A stretch of DNA of 64,000 nt from Populus alba (lineage: Eukaryota > Streptophyta > Magnoliopsida > Malpighiales > Salicaceae): NCBI RefSeq assembly GCF_005239225.2, contig NC_133288.1:16188169-16252168 (forward strand). The letters are read 5' to 3'. Below the pieces are notes generated by a model, which saw nothing but the letters and a program-made list of their open reading frames with translations, was not told the origin of the DNA and ran no database searches. Below, one piece after another: positions 13,156 through 26,411 of this stretch. Positions within the stretch are counted from its first letter, which is position 1, and each line of letters opens with the position of its first letter. A program made the position numbers and the translations under genes.

Positions 13156-14744
13156 AAAAAAAAATCAATTGATTTACAATCATAATATTTTTTTTTATTC
13201 ATGTTAATTAAATTATTCAATTTTATTAAACTCAATCGAGTCAATGATTTAAATATCATGTTTTTTAAAAAATATTTATATTATCTTAATATTTTTTTAA
13301 TATTAAAAATATATTTAGTCGACTCGTGGTTAGAGTGGAATTATCTATTTAGTTATATAAAGGTCACTCAAGAAAGGGAGAATGAGAGGGGAGGAAGGTT
13401 TTAAAGAGGAAGAGATGTTTAGTCTTGGGCGAATTTTTAATTCTTTTTTATATTTATCATGTATTTTGCATATAACTGTTATGTTCATAAAGCTAAGGAT
13501 CATTTTAGTATAATATTAAGTCATGTTAATGACTAATATAGTTAATTTGAAAAAACCAAAAAGAATAAAAAGGTTAAATGATAGATTGTAAACTTGGTCA
13601 TTTTATAAAGATAAAATTAACTTACTTAAAAATATAACAAAAGATTTTACTTGGAATTAGCGTAACTGTAAATATTTTCTTTATTTTGTTTTCCTGGAGC
13701 ACGTTTTTAGTTGAATATTTGCATCTTGTCAGATTTAGCTGTGAAGTAGAATCACTAAATACATTCGTGATTATTTTTTATTTGGTTTAATTTTTTTTTT
13801 AAAAAAAATAACTAAATCAAATTTTTAAAAAAAAAAACTGAAATCAAATCAAAACTGATTCAAACTGACTCAATTTTGGTTTAGTTTTTAGAATAAAAAC
13901 CAATTCAAACTGGTTTAACTAGATTTTGCTCAGTTTTTTTTGATTTGGATTAGTTTTTTTAGTTTGGGTTGTTTTTTTAAAATTTTAATCAGTTTTTTCA
14001 TAGTTTGGTTTTTTTTTTTTAATTTTATCAATTTAATTGATTTTTCAGTTTTTTTTGTTTACCCCTAGATAGAGGCTTGTTCACTAAGAAGCCATGATTT
14101 TATTTTTATTTTTATTTTTTTTTTATTTTGTTCCCAAAATACGACCATTTTATTAAAGAAACGTCGCCGGATTCGTACTCAATTATTTGATCAAAAATAA
14201 AATAATTTGTTCTCTTTGAAATAGAGAAATTGAAATATTAGAGTTGAGTCGACCAGACCATCAACAACAAAAATTGACGTTGGCTCCTTATCCAAGAACA
14301 AGTCTAGACCCAACTTAACTCAAGCAGATGAATTGAAGGAGCCTTTTTTTGGACAAGAGAACCACACAAAAATTAATACTACCACAATTATTCGTTTATT
14401 AATTCGTAAGGATAAGTATATAAACACAAATTGTAGGTAGAATTTCAAGTTAATTTGCAATGTAAAATCCAATGCATTGTGTATTATTTTTAGTATTATA
14501 AAGAATTTTAATTAAAAATTAAAAATATGATGTTTGTGTTTTATAACATTAATTAAAAACATATAAACTAATAAATTATAGAAAAAAAAATTGTTAATAC
14601 TAATCAAATCAAAGACTAAAAGACTAAAGATAAAAGTTGATTTTCATTGTAAGAAATAAAAGATAAATACATAAGTAAATATTTGATTTTTTTTAGCTAA
14701 AACTTTTCTTTCTTTTTATTTTTTTTGTTTTAAAAAACTTATCT
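13156..14744. other. AT-rich spacer, no gene seen
   Basis: Long T and A tracts dominate. Around 13770-14060 there is a low-complexity block built from variants of TTGGTTTAGTTTTT and AACTGATTCAAACTG, which can pair with one another. No frame shows a domain. Confidence 0.5.
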
Positions 14745-16015
14745 TTTTTCTCTCTAACATAAAAACAATTGATATGTAGATGTTATTAACGTATTTTTTA
14801 ACATCGAATAAAAAATATAACTGTAAATTAAAAAATTGATTCAAATATATAATAAAATATAGTAAAAAACAATATGTATTAATAAAAACATGTAACATCT
14901 CAAGCTAATTTTTAACGTGGTTGAACAATGTTGCAATTACTATAATGAAACACTATTTTATTAGTCTTTGTATACTAATTTTTCAAAATAAAAGTGTAAA
15001 AAAAATTATAAAATAATTTATAATAGGTCAAGTGTAGAGTGAAAAAAAAAAAAAAATTATTCTTTTTCCAAAAAAAAACTGTAAAGAAAAAAAGGGAAAG
15101 TAAAAAATTATTACAAAAAAAATAAAGATAAGAAAAAAAAAACTAGTGATAAATAGGCCAGTGTAAATTAAATGATAAAAATATCAAGTATAAAAAGGGG
15201 AAAAAAAACATAAGAAAAACTTGTTTTTTAAAAAAAACCTGAAAATTATAATTTTGCCATCACTACAATAATGAAAACACCATTTTCTTTTAGTATATGT
15301 ACTAGTTATTTGACCCGCGCTTCACCATAGGTCAGATAATGTTTTTTGACAAAAAAAAAAAACATATAAATATGCAAGCTTTTCAAATGCGGGTTTTTTA
15401 AAAAACAAATATATAATTATAAATCAAAAACTATATGCATGCATTTAATTAAATACTTCAAGAATCATATGTGCTAATAAATACAAAAAACAAAGTGTTA
15501 ACTCGTCTTGCTGCAAGTCGAGTAGTTTTTTTTTCCAACACAAAATAGTTAATGTTTAGGTGTTATTAACGTATTTTTTGACTTCGAGTAAAATACATAA
15601 CTGTTAATTAAAAATTCGATACTTACATATAATAAAATATGGTAAAGATCAAATGCGTTAATCAAAACATGTAAGATATCAAGCTAATTTTTAACGTAGT
15701 AGAAAAATAAAACAATGTTGCAATTACTATTGTGAAACACCATTTTCTTAGTCATTGTATACTAATTTCTCCAAAAAAAGTAAAGAAAAAAAATTAAAGA
15801 AATTATAAAAAAATAAAGATAAGAAAAAAAAAAAAGGTATAAATAGATCAAGTATAGAGTGATAAATATTCAAATTGTAATAAATAAAAATAAAATATTT
15901 TTTTTCAAAAAAAGTGTAAAGAAAAAAAAAAGAAAAACTAAAAAAATATTAATAAATAAAAAAAGACAAGTATAAAGAGAAAAAATATATATGAAAAAAA
16001 AATTTCACAAAAAAA
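14745..16015 (+). repeat. Diverged ~0.8-kb-offset direct duplication
   Basis: The stretch from about 14745 to 15060 returns from about 15528 to 15850. Shared words in order include GTTATTAACGTATTTTTT, TATATAATAAAATAT, AAGCTAATTTTTAACGT, CAATGTTGCAATTACTAT and TGTATACTAATTT. Both copies then run into A-rich, GTGTAAAG-containing sequence. Divergence is substantial, so the event is not recent. Between them, at about 15300-15340, lies a possible Helitron terminus. No coding capacity was found. Confidence 0.7.
15302..15334 (-). mobile_element. Possible Helitron 3' terminus
   Basis: Read on the minus strand, the sequence has GACCTATGGTGAAGCGCGGG, TCAAATAA, then CTAG followed by T. A short GC-rich stem a few bases before CTRR, with a T after it, is the known Helitron 3'-end layout. 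A similar sequence ending in CTAA-T occurs on the minus strand at 52401. No 5' TC end was located, so the element boundaries are unknown. Confidence 0.3.
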
Positions 16016-16609
16016 TCTTGAAAATTAAAATTGTATCACCTCTACAGTACTACAACAATAAAAAATAATGGTTCCCTAGACATTAGTTCCTCCTCACATT
16101 CCAATGAAATCTCTAAAGACCAACATCCTCTTAAGATCTTCCCTTTCTCCGAAAACCCACGAGCACCCTCCCAAGCAAATTTCTTGAAATTAAACATAAC
16201 TCGATATAAATAAGATTTGATGGTCCCACATCCGCTTGCTACCCAAAAATAAAAAAAGGGGGGGATTTATTTATTTATTTATTTATTTAAGAGAAAGGAT
16301 TGAGATGAAATGAGGCAATATACGATGAGAGAATAAAGGAGGAAATACCCCCCCACATACGCACCTTTAAACATTCTATAGCCGTTGGTCAACTAATCAT
16401 GAGCCAAGTGGGAAAAACTTGGAAGCCAAAGAGCATACATAGCATAATCAAAGAATCAGCAGAAAAAAATGTCACAAAATCCCTTTTTCAAGATCCGCCG
16501 TTTGATGGGGTCCTGAAGCTCTACCAAACGAATGGCCTGGATTGATTTCATGTTTTTGTAATAAAAAGATTGGAAAGAAGATAATTTTAAGGAATATAGT
16601 TTAATTATT
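16016..16609. other. Intergenic DNA, no gene seen
   Basis: A (TTTA)n run lies at about 16265-16289. A 60-codon frame starting at 16031 has no recognisable domain. Nothing else is supported. Confidence 0.5.
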
Positions 16610-16745
16610 TAGATTTTGGATTTGTTTATTTAGATATTATTAGTTTGAGTTATATAAATTTTATAATTATTAGAGGTTTATATAGTTTATTAATTTTTAA
16701 AATTTTGAGGAATTAGTTAAGGTATACGTGAGTTACTTCGTATAT
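16610..16745 (+). repeat. Dispersed repeat fragment, copy 2
   Basis: This is the counterpart of 11575-11695, with the same ordered blocks including TATAAATTTTATAATTATTA, AGAGGTTTATA, GAGGAATTAGTTAAGG and GTGAGTTACTTCG. The distance between copies and their divergence indicate separate insertions of an old family rather than a local duplication. Confidence 0.45.
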
Positions 16746-17162
16746 CTCTTTAAAAAATAAAAAAGAAAAGAAGGAAGAATCAAGCTCCTATTTGTCCCGA
16801 TAGGGGAAAAAGGAGATATAAAATAAGATGAGAGGAGGCCTAAAAAGACTGGATTTTTATGCATAGTAGAAGGTTACGGAACACAAATGCAAAGAACCTC
16901 ATCATTCCATTCCCTCCTTTTGAAGAAGGAAAATAAATCTAGGACGAATCAAACCCACAAATCTCAATAGAATAGAGAGGCTGAGTCAGTTGCTCGAGGA
17001 AGAAGAGGCACTCGAACCAAAAGCAGAGACCCTCTCGTGTGTAGAATGGATGGATCGAAGGAAGGAATTACGAGCTGCGGGAGCAGAATCTCGGTCAACA
17101 ACCCAGTCAAACTTTCTACAACCCAATAAAAAAGCCTCACTCTATCATCATGCAACATTGCC

Positions 17163-17165
<3 letters not shown>

Positions 17166-17209
<44 letters not shown>

Positions 17210-17222
17210 CATCACAGCTTGC

Positions 17223-17281
<59 letters not shown>

Positions 17282-17283
17282 AA
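17166..17283. repeat. Compound microsatellite (AT)n, (CT)n, (CA)n
   Basis: About 19 AT units (17166-17203) are followed by ~13 CT units and then ~11 CA units up to ~17283. It lies about 0.56 kb upstream of the BPS1-like start codon, so it sits in the promoter or distal leader of that gene. It is a likely length-polymorphic marker. Confidence 0.9.
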
Positions 17284-17843
17284 GTATAATTTAATAGGAG
17301 GGGGGAGGGAGGGCAGACATAACACAAAAAGGAAGAAATTGGAAGGGAGCTTACGAAAGAAATCATGTCTTATAGGCTTTTTTCTAAGCTTTTCAATTAT
17401 GGTAAAAATTCCTCTGCTTCTTCTTCTTTATTTATTTGCAAATCCTTCAAGTCTTTTTTCTCCTTTCTCTTCCTTTCTGCCCATTAAACAATGAAAATGG
17501 CATATTACCAATCATCCTTTCCCCTCTATAGGAAACACCCATCATTGCTCCCAACAATCCTTTTCATCCTTGGAAACCTGAGCTTCTAATATATTCCCTC
17601 CCTTCCATTCTTTCTCTCTTATGCTTCCCTTCAATTCTCTCAACTTAAATACCCCCTCATCTCTATAGCCTTTTCTCTCCTCTCACAAACACACACCCTC
17701 CTCCTCCTCCTCCTCCAACTGCTCTTATGTAACCATCCCATCACTGTTCTTTTTTAGCCTTATAGAGAGAGTTGTGCTATAGCGAGTGAGTGATCAGTGG
17801 TGTCCTCTCCTGATTAGTTAGTTTCTCCTCTTAAATTACTACA

Positions 17844-18946
17844 ATGGATCCTTCCTCTGCGAATTCTCTCAATGGTTTCTACTCCTTTCTAACCAGAGGG
17901 ATCGATGATCTTGAACGTGTCTATCTCTCTAACAACTTCATGTCGATTCAATTCCTTCAAAGGGTTCTCTCTTTATTAAGATCTTTTCACTCTCAGCTGA
18001 CCCTGCTTGTCCAAAAACTCCATTTGCCTGTTGGGGATAAGTGGCTTGATGAATACATGGACGAGAGTTCTAAGCTATGGGAGGCATGCCATGTCCTTAA
18101 ATCAGGCTTATCTGGGATCGAGAATTACTACTCTGCTGGATTCAATATCACTTCTTCTCTTGAAAACCATCGCCATCTTAGCCCCCAGCTATCTCGCCAG
18201 GTTCAAAAAGAAAAAAACACCACAACTTTGTCTCATTTCTTGATTCATTTCTATAAATATATGTAACTCGGGATCAAAAGGTATGGTTCTTTACAAAATT
18301 AAAAATAAAAATAAAAATTGAATTCCTGTAACAGGTTACAAGGGCAATCTCCGGGTGTAGAAGAGAAGCAGTGGGATTAGAAGAAGAGAATAGAGCTTTA
18401 ATGGAAACAAGAATCCAACCACTATCTTTGAGGTTTGATGAGAAGATTTCTATTGAATCCAAACTCAACGGATTCAATGGTTTTCGTGGGGTTTTGTATG
18501 CAATGAGAAACGTAAGCTCTTTGCTATTGATGATCCTGCTCTATGGACTAGTGTATTGTTGGCCGGAATCAAGTTTTCTGCGAGGAGGGTATGAAGGGTG
18601 CTTGTTTTTCGGATCAGCTTTCTTGATCTCAACAGGGAGATTGCAGCAGAGAGTAGCGGCAGAGATAAACCAGATAAATGGGAGGCCAGGGATTCTGCTC
18701 TATGAGTTCAGGAGATCAAAGATGGCCATGGAGGAGCTGAGAGGGGAGCTTGAGAGAAAGTGTGGACAAGGAGGAGCTGTAGAGTGGGAAACAGAGGTGG
18801 GGATAAGAGAAAGAGTGGACAACTTAAGAGGGTGTTTTGGGGTGTTGAGATCTGGAGCTGAAAATATTGTTGGGCAACTTGATGATTTCTTTGATGAGAT
18901 CGTTGAAGGAAGGAAGAAGCTTTTGGACTTTTGCAGTCACAGGTAG
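17844..18946 (+). CDS. BPS1-like (BYPASS1 family) protein
   Basis: Two exons, 17844-18200 and 18335-18946, join in phase 0 (CGC CAG | GTT ACA) across a 134-bp intron to give 322 residues. The start ATGGATCCTTCC is preceded by a pyrimidine-rich leader. Recognised family features are an N-terminal helical half with KWLDEY and a [17 protein letters not shown] segment, then a conserved [20 protein letters not shown] block (about 160-179). A hydrophobic segment follows at about 179-194, then [18 protein letters not shown] and [11 protein letters not shown]. Arabidopsis BPS1 restrains a root-derived mobile signal that arrests shoot growth. Whether this paralogue does the same is unknown, because plants carry several BPS1-like genes. 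The 5' donor (GTTCAA) is weak, but the phase and the family join support it. Confidence 0.85.
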
Positions 18947-20804
18947 GAAGAGAGAAGGGGAAAAGGAGTCAAGGCTCAAGAGAAAGAGAGAGAAATAGAA
19001 TGATTGAAAAAAGAAAAAAAAATAATAAAAAAATACAAGGTAGACGAAGCAGTTGTTGGGGTTGTTGTACCCTTAACTCTTCCCTCCTTTCTCTTTTTTA
19101 ATTTTCCATTTTCCTCTCCTCCTCCTCCTTCCATCCATTAATGTGGATTTCTTGTTTTACTACGGTTGCAATGATAATTCTGTAGCTTTTGGTTAAAGGA
19201 AAAGATAGCATAAAAGTGGGACTCCATGGAAGAGATTTGGCAGAGGTGTTCAGGGATAGTTAACATGCAGGGACTAAGTTGTTACGCTTTTTCACATCCA
19301 ACCCTGCTTCTTCTTGTATTTTTCTCACAGGAGAGAGAGAGAGAGAGATTAAAAAAAAGAACAAAAATCCTCGTTAGCATTATTTTATTTTGTGCAAGAA
19401 AAGTCTCCGAGTGGTTTTCCCTCTTGTTCCAGTTGCGTAGTCATACAAGCGGTTTCTAGTTGTTATAGTAAATGACTAATCATTCTAGCGGTGAAAAAGA
19501 ACAGAAAGAAAAAGATTCCAGGGTCTTAACAGGGGATTCCTGGGTCTCGCTTTAATTTCAAAGGCAGCCCTCCTTCCCTCTCTGCTCTTGGGGGTAGGAA
19601 CAAGGCTTTAGTCTGATTCGGGCTCACTTTGAAAGAAATGGGTTTTGATGATGAAAGCTTCTTGCCACAACACTCTTTCCACCTGACATGTCGTTTCTGA
19701 TCTCTCTCTCTCTCTCTCTCTCTCTATGCTCTGTTGCCAATTTATCTGCCCTTTCTGGGGTCTGGGAAACTATATAAAATGCACAAGAAGATATGGAGGG
19801 GGGGTCGCTTTCTCGTTCTTAACCGTATCTCGTGCTTTTTGTCCCTTGCCGGAAATTCATGCCTTGCCTCCCCTCAGGGGTTCCATATGAGAATGCTGAG
19901 CGAACTAAAGTATAAAATAAAGGAGAAGGGGAGAAAACATGACGACAAAATCTAGCTAAATGAATAAATAAAGCTAGCTGCACCAGAAGCAGCCAGTTTT
20001 TGGGCTGCAAAGTTGTGTTCCAACGAAGCTGTGGGCAGGAGGCAGCATACTGAGAATTATCATTACCCTTTAAGCCACGATACCAGGCCTTCAATTATCA
20101 CAGCCAATTATGCCCTTCCTTCCACCCCCGTCCTTCTAACAAAATTTACTAACAGAGCAAGCACTGCTAAAAGAAAAATGGAAACTCACAGTTGTTCCCC
20201 ACCTTGCCCCTCGTGAACGGTGAGTAAAATAAGATCCCCATAACAGGAGAGCCAAAGTTATGACTAGCAGAAGAATTCACACAGGATTTAAAAAAAAAAA
20301 GTTGAACAGGCAGAGAAAGAAACGCAGGCAACCTAACAAAGTACTGAAATAGACGTGGCTTCCAGCAGAGCAGCACATCACCATTTAAATCTGCATTAGG
20401 GTTTCATTAAAGGAGAAAGGCAGAGGCATTCACCCAAAACCAGATACCATTTCCACGTTTTGCACGTTGGATTCATTTGAAACAGCAGGCATCCATCCTG
20501 TTTAAATCACAAGTAAGATAATGCTACGTGATTCTGAACAATCAAGCATAAAGAAACTTGGCTGGCCCTAGACAAATTTTAATTGGCTCGTAACAAAACC
20601 TTTACACAATCAGGAATAAACAAGGTTGGGATAGTGTGGCAACACTCTAGAGATTCACCATATCTGTAATTTACACAAGACGAATGAAAAGTAACAGCTA
20701 TATGGAGGGGAAATGATGGGTTACCATGCGGAAGTGGCAGTAAGTCGAAAAAGGCAAGGAAAAAAGATCTATAGCTATGCATGCAAGTTGCCTCTATTAC
20801 ATAT
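18947..20804. other. Spacer between convergent gene ends
   Basis: The first few hundred bases are presumably the BPS1-like 3' UTR, and the last few hundred (about 20400-20804) are probably the SHMT 3' UTR, since both genes end facing this region. A CT microsatellite lies at about 19702-19725 and a GA run at about 19332-19348. The short frames on both strands carry no domain. Confidence 0.5.
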
Positions 20805-23800
20805 TCAAACGTCAAATCCTGGCATGGCAAACTGAGAAGCAAACATCTCAACCCGGTTTCGAAGCTCAACAATTTCTTTATTGTTATGAAGACCTTTGAG
20901 AAAATCCTTTTTTCCATGTTCCCTCTGCACAACAGTCGTTATATGAGAGGCCTTAAGAAGAAAGTCAGCAATTTTCTCAAAATCAGCCTCTAAGCAACCT
21001 CTTGATGTCATAGCAGGAGTACCTGAACAGGGTTAAAATTATGAAAAACTTAGAAATTGAAGAAAGCATAATGCCCTTAAATTACCATGTTAGTAGCTTA
21101 ACATTTAGATGCAGGAATTCAACACAATGAAGAATCTGGAATCAAGGAAATTGGAGGGATTAGGAATAAGCAAAGATAATCCATTGTGAGGCCACTCTGC
21201 AAGCTAACAATATCATCTACTTTCTGCTGCAAAAAAATCATCTTGTGCTGCCTTTAAAAGTATATCTAGAATACTAAGGAAATTTGATTGGAAATTTTAA
21301 ACTTGACAACCCTACAAGTCTTCAAATTAATTGAAAATTGATAAATTACTGGCTTGGCAAGATTACAACTCACCGATTCTCACTCCTCCAGGACAGATAG
21401 CACCATTGTCACCAAATATGGCACTTTTATTTAGAGTGATTTGGCACATTTCACACACCTTCTCATAACACTTGCCTGGAAGAAAGAATGTGGTCAGTAG
21501 GATAACAAAAGAAACATACATACACACATGAATGGATAATTTTATAAAATACAGTCAACAGCATGCATAAACACCCACTTGCTCATGTGTACTAGAAGAA
21601 AAATAAAGCATATACAACCGGGAAGAAAAGTTACGTACACAGAGATAAATAGGATGTACATTTACATAAACAGTTGAAGCTATTCAATTGGAATGAGCAT
21701 CCCACCCAGGTCTCCATCTACTGTAGCCTTGTTACTATAAAAGCTACCATTTCTACATGAAGATTGTACCACAATAAAGCTAAGTATTAAATGATGTCCC
21801 TACAAGAACTTAAAAAGAAAAGGAAAGTGGAATCAGGAATCAAATAGGACTGCTACTTTGAGCAGTATTTGGGGAGAATATAACTGTTTAGAGCAGTTTT
21901 TTCGAAGGCCCATGACCAGGAGCTTTTTCCCTACAATGATTTCTTTCTCTGGACAGGTAAATGATACATGCACTTGAGCTCTGCCATCATCCACTGGGTC
22001 CCAAGAAGAATCAGGCTATCTTGGAAAGGTAAATGGTAATTTAATAAATAAAAAAAAAAAAGGCTTAATCCTAATGCCTACATTAGCCCCCTTTGATATA
22101 AAAAAAAGTTAGAAGGGAGAGTGAAAGGGGGTATTCCAGAAAGTAGTTGCAGCAATAAGATTCTACAGGAGTGTATTGTCCATTTCAAGTGTTCCTTCCC
22201 CAATTTTATTATCTAAACAGTGACACAAGCATAGATGAGTAACGTTTCCACTATTGGCAATTCATATCTTTTCCACTTAAATAATACATCACTCTTCCGC
22301 ACAGATATATCTGCTCAAAGACAAACTCCGAAGCCTGCATATACTAGAGGTAGTGATTTTTCTAGATAATGAATACCAGAATCTTTTTAACAAGACAAGG
22401 CAGTAAGCAGAATTGCACAAGAGAATCAAACTGAAATTCAAAGTAGTCAATGTGCTAAGAAAATTCATCCTATCTAGGACTCCAATGCTACATAACCCTA
22501 AGAAATACAAGCATACAACATTTCAATTTTGAATATCAATAGAATGAGATGATGTCAGCCTACCAACAAAAGCGTGCATGGTATGCAATCTCATCATGAG
22601 GTTAGTGCTTCTTTGTTTTACACACTCTATGCTCATAAAATAGGTTTTAGCGTTGTGAAACAGTGCATCAAACAAATATGGACTGGACAAGTGGAAACGA
22701 GAACTTATTGCTGTTGGAGACAAGGCAAGAAAATGTGCAGATGAAAGGAGGGATCAAATAAATTTTGAACATCCAGTTTCAAGGGTGAATTGTGTAGCAC
22801 AAAGGTATGTTAAATTTTGTTCCATTTAGAGCTGATTATATGGTTATAGCCAATACTTAATATTACAACACCTAGGAAGTAATGGCAGTCTATGCACCCT
22901 TAACACAAATTGCTGATCAATGAAAAAATTACAAGTACAAAAGACAATTGAATGAACAACCTTAAGCTTCATAAAAGTGTAAATTTCCATTGAAATTACT
23001 TTATTTTTCTGGTGTAACTGGGCAAACTATGAATTCTGTTTGGTTATTCTCACAATAAAATAAAACAGGCTACAAGGAGGTTGGCAAATTATGAATTTTG
23101 TTTGTTTATTCTCACAATCAAATAAAAGAGGCTACAAAGAGTTTCAGATAAGTGGAAAATTTGGAAAACTTATAGCCCCTAAGATGCATAACAGTTATAT
23201 GTTTACCTGCCGGCTTAGTCTAAGTGGTTAAGTTTATTCATTTTAAAAAATGAGTAATGTCTTTCTGTTGTGTTCCTGAAATAACAGTATAAAAGAATAG
23301 ATTGCCTTCTAGGAGTGGAATTGGGTACCTTTCCCAACGTTTTCCACAAAAGACCGAACTTAGCACTCAACAGTGATCCCTGCCTCAAGGAGAGGGTGGG
23401 GAATGTGGTTATGGGAGTATATTTTTATTCATTTTCATAATAAATGATTTTAACTAAGTAAAAAATGATACTTTATACCCACCAAACAGAATCCATTGAC
23501 ATTAAAAATTAGTAAAGTAAAAAGAAAAACATAGTGATTGAATTGCATAACAGATAAAGCAGGGGCAGAGTTGGTAATAATTCAATGCACAAGCAAACAC
23601 TAAATCTTGAGCTGGCTACTAATGTGAAGATTATGCAAGGATAGAAATATATTACCTGCTAAGCCCCAAGTTGTTAGATCCCACAGCACCAAATGGTTAT
23701 CAGTACCGCCAGTCACCAATCTGCATTTTCTTCTCAACAAAGCAGACGCTAATGCCTGAGCATTTTTCCTCACCTGTTGCATATATGCTTTGTACTCTGT

Positions 23801-25843
23801 TGTAGCCACTTGTTTTAAGGCTATGGCAAGAGCAGCAATGTGATTATTGTGAGGACCCCCTTGTAATGATGGATGGACTGCAAAATTTATCTTTTCTTCA
23901 AAATCATAATGGCTGCTACCATCACCATGACTAAGCATGCCCTGCTTCCTCAATTTTGGGCCTTTCCTATAAAAAATAATCCCCCCTCTAGGACCTCGAA
24001 GACTTTTGTGAGTTGTAGAGGTAACAATATCACAATATTCAAATGGACTAACACATTCCTGTGAAAGACATAAAACAACAGTAAGGAAAATATATATATA
24101 TTGTGCTAATTGTAGATCAATGTGTAATTGCTGTTCTACAAACTTGTTCTTCTAAATACAAATATGGACTCAATAGGTGTGGTTCTTCTAAAGTATGCTT
24201 TCAGCAAATACATCCATATTAAAATCTAAATCCTAATGCACATTAGATCTTCTGTATTCTAATACACGTGTTAATGTTTAGTTTAGGTATTTACAGCAGT
24301 TGGCAAGTGGTGAAGATAAGAAACCAGGCAATTCTAAGCTATACAATTCCATTTCATAAAAAAAAAAATTGATTGATCCAAAAAGGATTCTGCATGTTGC
24401 AATTTTTAAAACCGGCTTTTCACCAAAATTCAAATCAGAACAGGCAACGAAAAGCTATTTGAGCTACCACACTCCGCTTTCACAAAAAAATCAGAACAGA
24501 AGGAGATGCATATCTTTTCCCTACAATTACCTTCTTGCAAAATGTTAGAAAACAGTCCCATTTCCTTCTCAATAGCACAAACCAGCAATGTAGAGAGATT
24601 ATTTGAAATATGCTCTGCCACGCAATGGCCGCATAAAGAGAGAGGCGTGTATCTATGTGTTAATGATATGTCATGTGTTATATCACAACATATATTTATA
24701 AATGCATCCCAATATCATGCACGCAAAACAATTTAGAAGTTGTTAAACAAGAAGCAATTCATGATACTAAAAGCACAAGCTGATCAATCAAGCACTCCTG
24801 CCTTCAGGTAGTAACTTTGTACCCTAACTCCAAATTCTAAAACAATATCCATAGATTCGAAATAAAAATGGTAAATAAACAAGTTACGCAAAATCAAAAT
24901 CCCAAACCTTAGCTGCCACAAGCCCGCTAATGTGAGCCATATCGCACATCAAAACAGCACCAATCCTATCAGCAACCTGTCTAAACCTCGCATAATCCCA
25001 CTCCCTCGGATAGGAACTCCCACCACAGATCAGTATCTTAGGTCTAAAATCCATAGCCTTCTCCTCCATCTTATCATAATCAATATACCCAGTTTGTGGG
25101 TTCACTTTATAAGGCAAACTCTCAAAAAAAATCGAAGAAGCCGACACCCTTTTCCCTCCCGGTGTATAGTACCCATGACTCAAATGTCCTCCAGAAGGCG
25201 AATCTAACCCCATGATCCTATCCCCAGGCAACAAAAGCCCGGTGTAAACAGCAAAATTTGCTGAAGTACAGGAATATGGTTGCACATTAACACCCCATTT
25301 ATCAGAATCAAGTCCAAAAGCTGCCAAGGCGCGACTCCAACAAATCAATTCAATTTGATCAATATTTTGATTTCCCGTATAATATCTGGAACCAGGCAAT
25401 CCCTCAGAATATTTATTAGTTAAATGACTACCAAGAGCTTCCATAACAGCACGGCAAACAAAATTCTCAGACGCAATCAATTCAATACCTTTAAACTGCC
25501 TTTGCTTCTCCTTCTCCATAATCTCATGAATCTCAGGATCTGCGATTGGAAGCGGGTGGTTTCCCCATGCCCGAACCATGGCCCGACGAGACTCCAAACC
25601 AGGGTCCATAGCAACCCTTTTGGAAGAATTTGTGGACGAAGATGACGCTGATGATTGAGAACTGTTATCTCTCGGTCTCTTTATACACATTTGGTGACCC
25701 AAAATGCTAAATTGCTCATCTTCGGTTTGATTCTCTTCGTTATCGATGCGGGTTTCTTGTTTTTGATCGAGTAATTGTAGTGGAATTGGACTTGAGTGAA
25801 ATCCAAGTGAGAGACCTGATTGTGCTGCTTGTGTTAAATCCAT
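20805..25843 (-). CDS. SHM7: Serine hydroxymethyltransferase, SHM6/SHM7 type
   Basis: This PLP enzyme interconverts serine + tetrahydrofolate and glycine + methylene-THF. Four exons in transcript order are 25843-24908, 24058-23656, 21475-21374 and 21022-20805, with GT-AG borders and consistent phases, giving 552 residues. The ATG at 25843 gives an [15 protein letters not shown] start like the plant SHM6/7 branch. Its ~80-residue extension has an acidic stretch, KRPRD and a Ser-rich run. Visible core motifs are [74 protein letters not shown] and the PLP-lysine block [17 protein letters not shown] (Lys about 330). [12 protein letters not shown] and [15 protein letters not shown] follow. The core looks complete. 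Arabidopsis SHM7 has been linked to methylation rather than photorespiration. The N-terminus shows no clear organelle targeting peptide, so a cytosolic or nuclear site is inferred. Choice of SHM6 versus SHM7 is uncertain. Confidence 0.93.
23021..23144. repeat. 62-bp tandem duplication inside SHMT intron 2
   Basis: The first unit starts GGCAAACTATGAATTCTGTT at 23021. A second, about 88 percent similar, starts GGCAAATTATGAATTTTGTT at 23083. Both contain TTATTCTCACAAT and AGGCTACAA. They lie wholly within the 2.2-kb second intron and have no effect on coding. Confidence 0.85.
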
Positions 25844-26411
25844 CACAAAATAACAAACAAAAATGGAGGCTTTTTTTAGGGCTTTCTGGTTCTATTTTTT
25901 TTTCAAGGGGAGGAGTAGAAACAACAGAAACAGCGACAACAACACCAACGTCTGATGCAATTACAGTGAAAGTAACGAACTCTTGCTGGTGTTCTTGTGT
26001 TAACAGAGGCTTCCATCAAAATCAGAAACAAACCCTAATTTGTAAAGAAATTGTGAGCGAGAATTGTTTTTAGGGTAGTTAAATGGTAAAGGGGAAATGA
26101 ACCTGGACCGAAAAGGGGAACGTTTGTGAATTGACCGGAATAGCCGGTAGAGTCAAGCTTCCTTCTAGGTGAGAGAGGAAGTGTTAGCTCACGCGGACTA
26201 AATTTAGGGCAGGTTCAGTGACAGTTACACCTGCGCGTCTTTTTTATTTTTTATTTTTCAATAAACTCTGACCGAACTTGATGTAGAGAGCGATTATGGT
26301 TTGGGCCCAAATGTCCAGTCTCCCTATGGGCCGGATCCCATTAATTTTGATTACATATCAATCCATCAAGCACTTAGCTGTCTAAAGTGGTTGCTTGCTT
26401 GTGTCGATGGA
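25844..26411. promoter_or_regulatory. Shared bidirectional leader/promoter of SHMT and the small membrane protein
   Basis: 568 bp separates the two divergent start codons. The SHMT side contains AAACCCTAATTTG near 26031, a telo-box type word often found in leaders of plant genes active in dividing cells. No TATA box is obvious. Shared regulation is an inference from spacing alone. Confidence 0.45.

Noticed and set aside
16990..17494. Plus-strand frames of 91-99 codons upstream of the BPS1-like gene
   Set aside because: They read through AT, CT and CA microsatellites (IYIYIY, SLSLSL, THTHTH); this is promoter or leader DNA.
24430..24736. Opposing 63- and 76-codon frames in SHMT intron 1
   Set aside because: They lie inside the intron between firmly joined SHMT exons and show no family similarity.
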